Part shown: positions 19,405 through 27,136 of the stretch, piece after piece
Position numbering within the stretch: position 1 is the stretch's first letter
How the letters are laid out: each line of letters starts with the position of its first letter
Made by a program: the position numbers and the translations under genes
Assembly (NCBI GenBank): GCA_964528675.1
Contig: CAZGTU010000016.1
Span: 1-64,000 of the forward strand
Reading direction: 5' to 3'
DNA length: 64,000 bases
From: CAYRTD01 sp964528675
GTDB lineage: Bacteria > Bacteroidota > Bacteroidia > Bacteroidales > GCA-2748055
Notes under the pieces: model-generated
Seen by the model: the letters and a program-made list of their open reading frames with translations, nothing else
Databases searched by the model: none
What the model was told of the DNA's origin: nothing

Positions 19405-21864
19405 TTAATTTTCACCTGTCATTTTCAGCATTTCACTGCCCGCCATTATAAATGCCCCTGATGCGTATACATGCCACTCGTGTTCATGAAATGGGTAAGG
19501 ATCACCGGCTACCTGCTGCACAAAACCCAAACGACCCTCAGCATTAACGTTGTTGCAAAGTGCCAGCCATGCCTTTTCAACCCGGGGTTTGTATTTGACG
19601 TCAATAAGTCCATTATTGATGCCCCATGCCAGTGCGAAGGTAAAGAATGAGCTTCCGCTCGATTCCCCAATATCGAGGTAATCCGGATCGATCAGGCTTA
19701 CACGCCACAAACCATCTTCACCCTGCAATGAAAAAAGTTTATGAGCCATTTCCTGGTATTGCTTTACAAAGCTGTCACGATAGTGGTGGTCTTCCGGCAG
19801 ATTGTTTAAAACTCTTGCCAGTCCGGCAATAACCCAGCCATTGCCTCTCGACCAGAAGATTTTTGTTCCATTGTCTGAGAGCCTGTCGAAAAACCGGTCG
19901 TCGCGGAAATAAAGAGAATCGGTGTCGGAATAAAGATAATCCGAAGTTTCCCACCACTCTCTGTTCATATAATCCAGGTACCGTTCATTGCCAGTGATCT
20001 TCCACATTTCAACAAAAGAAGGTGGGGCCATATAAAGGGCATCACACCACCACCACTCCCCCGCGTAGGGACTATCGGCATGGCGATCATCGGTTGCTCT
20101 CTGGTATGCCAGGTGAATATCAAGCACCCATTGCGATTTATCAATCATCTCAGGCCTCTTTTCCATCTGGTAGAGCCACGACCAGATATCAATGATCAAA
20201 AGCCTGTCGGCATGGAAAATATCATTCATGGGTTTCCATCCATAGGCATCTCCTATATTAATGAGCTCTTCTTTGTATCTATCTTCCTGTGTAGCTTCAT
20301 ATAAAGCTTTTATACCTGTATAAAACGCCCCATAATGCCAGTCAAGTTCGTTTATGGTCCATATTGGATTTGCAAATTGCCAGTCAGCAACCCTGTGCAT
20401 TATATTCACAATGCCGGTACGGGATAATCCGTCATCAATTGCAGGGGAGAGTATCCCCATTTTGATGGAAGTATGAAATCGGTCGAAAAAAGGCCTACTC
20501 ATTTCCGCAAGTCGTTTTGCGTCAGCAAAATGTATATACCTCGTGTTTTGCATCCAAAGTACCTGAATGGGATTTCCCTCTTTGGCTCCTCTCACCGCAA
20601 ACGGGCGCACATTGTTTTTATTTGAACCACTGGTTATTGCTTCAACCCTCCAGTTTCTGCCATTGTTACGGGTAGTCCATTTCTCTATCTCGAAAATAGT
20701 GTCCCTTTTAACCGATAGATAAAGCACATCAGGATTTTCTTTGTCAATGTTTAAACCCCCTGAATAGTTTGGTTCAGGTTCGGTTTTGCCTTCCGGAGTT
20801 TCGGGAAACCAACTGCCTGAATTAATAAGGTCGTAGTTCAGCCATTTTTTGCCATCCCATTTCGCATAACAGTAAAGGTGATTTTCGTCGTCAGGAAAGC
20901 GGGCATAAGCTATTACTGGATTTCCGTCCTCATCCTGGGCAATATCCCAGTTCCAGGCTTTGGCGTTGCCATCTGATGCATCATAAACCAGGTCAGCCTC
21001 CTTCGGCAGCACAGGCAAATTATCCGCATTTCTTATTTCTGTACCATCTGCTTTATAGAAGCTACCCGCCTTGTAGTACATGTAATAAATATTATTATTT
21101 TCTTCAATGCGCGGATGGCCATCGGTAACGGTTATATGAATCTTGTCAATTCCATCGGAATACACTTTAACATAGGGTCGGCGAAATCCATAGGTACGAT
21201 CTGGCATGAAAAATATTTCACCCATTGCCCAGGTATGTCCATTGTCATCAGAATAGGACCATGAGGGTTTTCCGTCAACACCGCGCCAGAAATTGTATAT
21301 ACGGCCATTTTCTGCCGATAGCTTTATCGGATTGGTATAGGTGTGGTTCATAGACCCCATATGACTGAGGTTTTCATCATTCAAATGCAGTTCTTTCGTT
21401 TCAGCCCATTTATCAATATTTTCGGGTTCAAGTGAACGTGTCATATATAGAGGTTGAACACCCTGCATATGCTTGTTGAAAAATACCAGCAGATAACCAT
21501 TTTCATCGAAAAGTATGGATGGATTTACATGGTCGTTTACCTCCACCTTCTCTGCAATTACATTCGAATGAATTTCCATTGTTGTATGATCAAGATATCC
21601 AATGTGAATATCACCATAATTATCCACCCAACCCGCATAGGTTCTTTTATGGGTACCTTCGTAATACACTGCCCTTGGATCGGAAAACCAGCACCAGGCA
21701 CCGTTGAATGTGAGGGATTGATAGCTTTCGGAAGAGGGTGCATTGTTCCTTTGAATAGATTGCCTGGCTTTTTGCTGAGCAGCCAGCTGATTAAAGAGGA
21801 AGAGGGTGAAAATTACAAATAAAATACTCTTTAATGGGGAATGGGTTTTCAGAAGCCTGTTCAT
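19405..21864 (-). CDS. BNR_4 beta-propeller fused to GH105 (putative lyase plus unsaturated glycuronyl hydrolase)
   Basis: 819-residue secreted fusion. The ATG at 21864 gives a good signal peptide (ILFVIFTLFLFNQLAAQQ); an upstream start at 21942 would overlap the GH88 gene. Residues about 40-440 are a BNR_4-type beta-propeller (opening NGAWCWFSDPRAVYYEG and GDIHIGYLDHTT), a fold shared with ulvan lyases of PL24/PL25. Residues about 480-815 are a GH105 (alpha/alpha)6 domain: NELDWHYGAFYTGIKAL, WWWCDALYMAPPSF (Asp608, the usual catalytic position), SRGNGWVIAGLARVL and ESSGSSFFTFALAWG. If the propeller is a lyase, one polypeptide would both cut a uronate-containing chain and remove the unsaturated end. 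Lyase activity is inference. The GH88 gene lies 28 bp upstream in the same orientation. Confidence 0.8.
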   Translation of the reverse strand: MNRLLKTHSPLKSILFVIFTLFLFNQLAAQQKARQSIQRNNAPSSESYQSLTFNGAWCWFSDPRAVYYEGTHKRTYAGWVDNYGDIHIGYLDHTTMEIHSNVIAEKVEVNDHVNPSILFDENGYLLVFFNKHMQGVQPLYMTRSLEPENIDKWAETKELHLNDENLSHMGSMNHTYTNPIKLSAENGRIYNFWRGVDGKPSWSYSDDNGHTWAMGEIFFMPDRTYGFRRPYVKVYSDGIDKIHITVTDGHPRIEENNNIYYMYYKAGSFYKADGTEIRNADNLPVLPKEADLVYDASDGNAKAWNWDIAQDEDGNPVIAYARFPDDENHLYCYAKWDGKKWLNYDLINSGSWFPETPEGKTEPEPNYSGGLNIDKENPDVLYLSVKRDTIFEIEKWTTRNNGRNWRVEAITSGSNKNNVRPFAVRGAKEGNPIQVLWMQNTRYIHFADAKRLAEMSRPFFDRFHTSIKMGILSPAIDDGLSRTGIVNIMHRVADWQFANPIWTINELDWHYGAFYTGIKALYEATQEDRYKEELINIGDAYGWKPMNDIFHADRLLIIDIWSWLYQMEKRPEMIDKSQWVLDIHLAYQRATDDRHADSPYAGEWWWCDALYMAPPSFVEMWKITGNERYLDYMNREWWETSDYLYSDTDSLYFRDDRFFDRLSDNGTKIFWSRGNGWVIAGLARVLNNLPEDHHYRDSFVKQYQEMAHKLFSLQGEDGLWRVSLIDPDYLDIGESSGSSFFTFALAWGINNGLIDVKYKPRVEKAWLALCNNVNAEGRLGFVQQVAGDPYPFHEHEWHVYASGAFIMAGSEMLKMTGEN

Positions 21865-21892
21865 AGGTGCATTTTTAAAATAATTAACATGT

Positions 21893-23071
21893 TTACAGAT
21901 TATTAAATCTAATAAGAGATTCAACAAAGTAATAATCGGCATAGGTCAAAGGCACATCCACTTCGCTGTCACCTGGCAGACTTCCGACACTTCTTTTCAA
22001 AATAAAAAAACCATTTGTGCCGGGTTCAGCCAGGTACTCAGGAGTTGACAAGGTTTTTAACTGGGTTTTAGCAACAGAAATATATTTTTTCTGTAAGTGT
22101 GAATCCACAAATCCACTTAATTCAATGAGTGCAGAAGCCATTATTGCAGCGGCTGATGCATCGCGATAGGTGTCTGGAATATCAGGCGATAAATAATCCC
22201 AATAGGGGATCATATCCTCGGGCATATTGGGATGATTGATCATCAGATTGGCAATATTAATCGCCTGATTTAAATACCTTTCATATCCTGTTTCTCTGTA
22301 CATCATAGTATAACCGTACAACCCCCAGGCCTGGCCTCTTGCCCAGATTGACTCATGAAAAGCACCCTGGTGCGTTTGTTTTACATGGGGCAGTCCTGTA
22401 ATGGTATCGTAGGACACTACATGGTATGAGCTGTGGTCAGGCCGGAAATGATGTTTCAACGTGTTATCGGAATGGTTAACAGCTACATGATAATACAGCG
22501 AATCTTCGGTGAGATGAAATGCCCGCATTAAAAGCTCAAGATTCATCATGTTATCGATGATAACCGGATACTGCCATCTGTTTTGGCCAAAATCCCAGGA
22601 TCGGATTAAGCCAATGGATTGGTTATAGCGCCTTGTTGCAGATTGAGCTGCTGTTAATATTACATCTTTGTAGGCTTCATCTTTCGTTAGACGAAAGGCA
22701 TTTCCAAAACTACAGTAGATCTGGAAACCTATATCATGATCATAGGTATTATACTTCTCCTTTTCAACGCGCGACAGGTAATTTATTGCCTGTCGCTTCA
22801 GGTTCTCATCGTCATGAAATTCATACAAATACCAGAGTAACCCGGGAAAGAATCCGCTGCACCACCACCTGGAATCAGAAGTAATAATGGAATCCGCATC
22901 CTGATGGTAGGAACGTGGTAAGCGCTCCGGTTGATTTTCAAGACATTCAGCCATGAGCAAGGCCTGTTGCCTTGCAATATCCATAGAATGACTGATGAAA
23001 TCTTCCTTAGCCGGTTCTGAACATCCTGCTAATAGGCAAAATATTAAAATAAGAAATGTTGCTTTTTTCAT
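21893..23071 (-). CDS. GH88 unsaturated glucuronyl hydrolase, lipoprotein
   Basis: 392-residue lipoprotein (lipobox LLAGC, Cys17). GH88 enzymes hydrate the 4,5-unsaturated uronic acid left by polysaccharide lyases. The two characteristic aspartates are visible in TYDHDIGFQIY (Asp113) and VIIDNMMNLELL (Asp173). Other family blocks are RWWCSGFFPGLLWYLYEF, ESIWARGQAWGLYGYTMMYRET and DASAAAIMASALIEL. Its neighbour downstream carries a related GH105 domain, so two different unsaturated-uronate hydrolases are adjacent, which strongly suggests a uronate-rich lyase substrate. A 145-bp gap separates it from the beta-helix gene upstream. Confidence 0.92.
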   Translation of the reverse strand: MKKATFLILIFCLLAGCSEPAKEDFISHSMDIARQQALLMAECLENQPERLPRSYHQDADSIITSDSRWWCSGFFPGLLWYLYEFHDDENLKRQAINYLSRVEKEKYNTYDHDIGFQIYCSFGNAFRLTKDEAYKDVILTAAQSATRRYNQSIGLIRSWDFGQNRWQYPVIIDNMMNLELLMRAFHLTEDSLYYHVAVNHSDNTLKHHFRPDHSSYHVVSYDTITGLPHVKQTHQGAFHESIWARGQAWGLYGYTMMYRETGYERYLNQAINIANLMINHPNMPEDMIPYWDYLSPDIPDTYRDASAAAIMASALIELSGFVDSHLQKKYISVAKTQLKTLSTPEYLAEPGTNGFFILKRSVGSLPGDSEVDVPLTYADYYFVESLIRFNNL

Positions 23072-23216
23072 GTCTCTGTTATTTTTTTTCTGAGCATCAA
23101 AGATAATTTATAAATTACTGAATTTCTTCATGGAATCCTGCCCAGATTGAAAAGGTATAATGGTATCGTCCTGGTTTCAGTAAATTCCCAAATGTGAGAA
23201 ACAATAATCGATAATG

Positions 23217-25196
23217 TTATTCTTTCTTAAAGAATAATATATCTGAAGTAAATGGTGAAAGTTCTAACTGGGTCAATTCATTGCCATTTAAATCAAGGTG
23301 CGGTGTATGCAAATGAATGGTAGTGTCATTATTTGATAGATTATAAAACAGCTTATGTTCAAGCTTTTGAGGATCATAGAATTCACAGGTTGTACTGTTT
23401 ATATCCTCTCCGCCTATTTGTTGCCAATCCTGTAAAGTTAGAGAATCTTCTATGTTCCAAATTCGTTTAACAATATACTCAGAATAAGGATCGCAGTAAA
23501 TATTGTTAGCAAATGTTCCGAAAGAAGTATCTACTGTTTTAAACATTTGGATTATACAAAATTGGGTTGAATCCGTGCAAAAGAAAGTATTGCCTTTAAT
23601 AGTGTAGTTTTCATCAAAAACCTCCTTTTGGGTGGGCAATGATAATTGATTCCTGGTATTTCCATATAGCACGTTGCCAACGAGTTCATGGTTTTTTGAA
23701 TTGGAATTCAATACTATGCCTTCAGTATTATTATAAACTGTATTGTTGTATATCCTGCAATCGGTTGAACCATCCATGTATATTCCCAAAGCAATTAAAT
23801 GATGCGTTTTTGCCGTGCTTTCATTATTTCCAACAGAGTTAAAAACAAAATTATTTCTAAATGTGCTGTTTGATGTGTGTATATAACAATATAAAGCACC
23901 ACCGTCACTTAGCTGTAACATGGCGTAATTGATAAAGTTTTTTTCGACCATGTTATGTTGCCCGTCCACACGGATGCCGATATATCCGCAGCTATCTACG
24001 CGGTTTAAACCCACGTAATTTGAATCTGATTGAAAGTGTTCAATATCAAATATCCTGTTTCTTCTTTCATCCCTTGCTTCCACCAAAATACCTGTCATCC
24101 CGTTCACTCCATGCAATCCAAGACCGGGAATCAAGCCGATATTCTTCACTACATTATCAGATATGGTACATTTTCGTGAATTTGTAAATGAAATGCCTCT
24201 TCCCATTATGTTATAAAACGAACTGTTTTCAACTTTACAGGACAGGGCTTTGTTTGCAAATCGAACACCGGCTTCATCTATATTGAGCAGTTTACATTCA
24301 CTGATGCTGATGTTTTCATTATTAGACTTCCCGTAAACTCCTGCTTTATGATATTGGTTAAATTCTATATTTTGAATGTTGATATTGTTTACACTATCAG
24401 CTAAATAAATCCCATAGTCAAAGATCACCGCATTAATGGCAGAAACATCTGTATCCACAGGAAAGAGCTTACATGTTTTATCTTTTGCATTATAATAGTA
24501 CTCTCCGGCAGTGTCCAGTAATTCGGCTTTGTTATCCAGGAAATATCCATAATTTTCCCTGACCGGATATTTCAAATCCAGGGTGTCATAATAGAATGTA
24601 TTATTCCTAAACTTATTTATTGTTTCCCAATCATATGTCCAGTCCGTTGACCTGAACACAAGCCGTGCATCATCCCAATAACCATCTTCATCTAATTCTA
24701 AGTCCTTATCTTGCAATATGCCGATTGCATTCTCTTTTTTATCTATCCTTAAATACCCACTGTTTGGATAGCGTGCCGGTATCAGGAATTCATCATTTAT
24801 CAATATGTTTTTTATTGGTTGTTCAGAACGAAAAGAGATGAGTCCATCTTCTTGTGATTCATAATCACTAACAAGAAAAGAACCTTTTAATTTTGGGTTT
24901 CCTCCATCGCCATAAGCAGCAATGGTTATTGGATGTTGGTTTGTTCCGGAATGGCGAATAAAAATACTGCCATGAAAGGCATCGCCCCGGTTTAATAATA
25001 TTTTATCTCCGGGATTTAAGATCAAAGAATCAATTTTGGATAAGCTTTTCCATGGATCATTTTCAGCTAATCCTGTGTTAGTATCATTTCCCGAATTTGA
25101 AAAATAATATGTTTTATGTTTTTCCCCGGTACTCCAACTCATTAATAATGCAATACAAAAAATATACAATGCTTTTATAGCCGATCTCATTATCAT
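23217..25196 (-). CDS. Right-handed parallel beta-helix protein (3)
   Basis: 659-residue exported protein with a signal peptide (SAIKALYIFCIALLMSWSTG; either of two near-adjacent ATGs at 25196 or 25190 may start it). It opens YYFSNSGNDTNTG...DPWKSLSKIDS and LNPGDKILLNRGD, a form common in beta-helix polysaccharide lyases and DUF1565-like proteins. Helical coils run from about residue 270 to 560: NINIQNIEFNQ, ISISECKLLN, CKVENSSFYN, CTISDNVVKN, STFRNNFVFN and CRIYNNTVYNN. It differs from the two GH141-like proteins in its mid region (RLVFRSTDWTYDWETINKF). Enzymatic role unassigned: a lyase, hydrolase or epimerase is possible. It sits 35 bp downstream of the sulfatase gene. Confidence 0.7.
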   Translation of the reverse strand: MIMRSAIKALYIFCIALLMSWSTGEKHKTYYFSNSGNDTNTGLAENDPWKSLSKIDSLILNPGDKILLNRGDAFHGSIFIRHSGTNQHPITIAAYGDGGNPKLKGSFLVSDYESQEDGLISFRSEQPIKNILINDEFLIPARYPNSGYLRIDKKENAIGILQDKDLELDEDGYWDDARLVFRSTDWTYDWETINKFRNNTFYYDTLDLKYPVRENYGYFLDNKAELLDTAGEYYYNAKDKTCKLFPVDTDVSAINAVIFDYGIYLADSVNNINIQNIEFNQYHKAGVYGKSNNENISISECKLLNIDEAGVRFANKALSCKVENSSFYNIMGRGISFTNSRKCTISDNVVKNIGLIPGLGLHGVNGMTGILVEARDERRNRIFDIEHFQSDSNYVGLNRVDSCGYIGIRVDGQHNMVEKNFINYAMLQLSDGGALYCYIHTSNSTFRNNFVFNSVGNNESTAKTHHLIALGIYMDGSTDCRIYNNTVYNNTEGIVLNSNSKNHELVGNVLYGNTRNQLSLPTQKEVFDENYTIKGNTFFCTDSTQFCIIQMFKTVDTSFGTFANNIYCDPYSEYIVKRIWNIEDSLTLQDWQQIGGEDINSTTCEFYDPQKLEHKLFYNLSNNDTTIHLHTPHLDLNGNELTQLELSPFTSDILFFKKE

Positions 25197-25231
25197 GTAA
25201 TTTAGTTAAAAAACAGTATTCTTAAAAAAAA

Positions 25232-26866
25232 TTAATCTGCCGATTTAATCCTCTCATGCCACCCACTTCCATCTAATGGATACACATGATTATTTTCAGC
25301 CCACTCGTTCCATGATTGTTTTAATTCCTCTACTTTTTCAGGATATTGACGGGCTACATCGTTGGTTTCTGTGCGGTCGTTTGCCAGGTTGTACAATTCC
25401 CATTTTCCTTTATAATCCGGAGCTTCGCCGGCCAAAGCCACCAGTTTCCAGTCGCCTTTTCTTATTGCCCGGCAGGCTTCATGTTCCCAAAATAAAACAC
25501 CCCGGTCGTATGATCTTTCATGGATGGCAGGGAGCAAACTTTTGCCCTGCACCGGGATGATTGAATCTCCATTATAGCTAACAGGGTATTCTACCTCTGC
25601 GATTTCCAGAAATGTAGGCATGAAATCAATGATATGACCTACCTGGTCATTGATGGTATTTTCTTCAATTTTGTCTGGCCAGCACAAAATCAGCGGAGTG
25701 CAAATGCCGCCTTCATATTCTGTCTTTTTATAATAACGATATGGCGTGTTGCTGAAATGGGCCCAGGGTTTTCTATACGCTTCAAATGATTTTTGGGTTC
25801 CCATATCCTCCCATTTTTTTGACTTTGCAAGATCGGGGACAGCCTCGCTATCCGCACCGTTGTCTGATATGAAGATAATGAGTGTATTGTTATACTGACC
25901 AGTTTCTTTTAATGCTTCAATAATTCTTCCTATTCCCTGATCCATGCAATCAACCTGCGCGGCATAAATAGCCATTCGCATGTCCCACCATTTTTTTTCT
26001 TCATCGGAATAAGAATCCCATGCTTCAATTCCAGAATCTCTATCGGGTAATATTGCAGTAGAATCCAATATGCCAAGTTTGAGCATTTTTTGGTATCTCT
26101 TTTTTCTCAGGCTGTCCCAGCCTTCCATGTAAGAGCCCTGGTATTTCTTGATGTCTTCGGGTTTGGCATGTAAAGGCCAGTGAGGCGCTGTATAGGATAC
26201 ATACATAAAAAAAGGATTTTCGGCATGTTCTTCTTTGTGCCGATGGATGAATTGCACTGTTGTATCACTGATGGCATCGGTATAATAAAAATTTTCAGGT
26301 GCTTTGATGTGCCGGTTATCAATAGTCAAAGAAGGAGGATCAAAATAATCCCCCCCACCTTTTAAAGTGCCAAAGAATTTATCGAATCCACGCTGAATTG
26401 GCCAGTTGTGTTTTGGGCCATCTTTTCCAGTATATTTTTCATGTGTTACATGCCATTTGCCTGTCATATAACTTTTGTATCCGGTTTCTTTAAGTAGTTG
26501 CGGAATGGTGACACAATTGCTGTTTAAATCTCCGGTATACCCTTCCTCTCCCAGGTCGGCGGCCGTCATCCAACCCATTCCCGTATTGTGCTGGTACAGT
26601 CCTGTAAGGAGGGACGCGCGCGATGGACAGCACCTTGAGCTGTTATAAAACTGGTTAAACCGCATACCTTGTTTTGCCAGTTGGTCTAAGTTTGGGGTGC
26701 TTATCTCACTGCCATAACATCCCAGGTCAGAGAAACCCATATCATCTGCCAGTATTAATACTATGTTTGGGTGTTCGGATGTGGGTTTATTGCTTTCTTT
26801 TTGTTTGCAGGCACTGGTGCAGGCCATTATGCCAGCGCTTATTAGTAAGATATACTGTTTCATCAT
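25232..26866 (-). CDS. Family S1 sulfatase (4 of 4), CCPSR type, lipoprotein
   Basis: 544-residue sulfatase. The active-site motif reads CCPSR: Cys79 is the modifiable residue and Cys80 fills the variable position, followed by ASLLTG. The metal-binding DDMGFSDLGCYG is at 41-52, TGKWHVTHE is near 135 and FISDNGADSE near 340. The N-terminus (MMKQYILLISAGIMACTSAC) carries two possible lipobox cysteines. The C-terminal block LYNLANDRTETNDVARQYPEK is typical. It is first in a four-gene minus-strand run (sulfatase, beta-helix, GH88, BNR_4-GH105), with a 270-bp divergent region to the GH94 gene that presumably holds promoters for both directions. Confidence 0.92.
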   Translation of the reverse strand: MMKQYILLISAGIMACTSACKQKESNKPTSEHPNIVLILADDMGFSDLGCYGSEISTPNLDQLAKQGMRFNQFYNSSRCCPSRASLLTGLYQHNTGMGWMTAADLGEEGYTGDLNSNCVTIPQLLKETGYKSYMTGKWHVTHEKYTGKDGPKHNWPIQRGFDKFFGTLKGGGDYFDPPSLTIDNRHIKAPENFYYTDAISDTTVQFIHRHKEEHAENPFFMYVSYTAPHWPLHAKPEDIKKYQGSYMEGWDSLRKKRYQKMLKLGILDSTAILPDRDSGIEAWDSYSDEEKKWWDMRMAIYAAQVDCMDQGIGRIIEALKETGQYNNTLIIFISDNGADSEAVPDLAKSKKWEDMGTQKSFEAYRKPWAHFSNTPYRYYKKTEYEGGICTPLILCWPDKIEENTINDQVGHIIDFMPTFLEIAEVEYPVSYNGDSIIPVQGKSLLPAIHERSYDRGVLFWEHEACRAIRKGDWKLVALAGEAPDYKGKWELYNLANDRTETNDVARQYPEKVEELKQSWNEWAENNHVYPLDGSGWHERIKSAD

Positions 26867-27136
26867 TGCAGGGGGCTTCGTACATTCATGCTATTGAGAA
26901 ATGCGGTTTTAGGCAAATCTAAAATGAATAAAGGGCAGGAAATATAACTATAGATCCTTTTAATTTAAATATTGGTTCAAATATTCTCAATTGTTCACAC
27001 GTCCCCCGCATATTCAAAAAGAGTGGAATTATTATCTTAATTATGATAATCGGTGAAACAATATTTATATTAATTGACTAAGAGGTGTAACTAATTCTAT
27101 GATGTTAGGCTGATATTTGAAACGAATTTGAACAAC

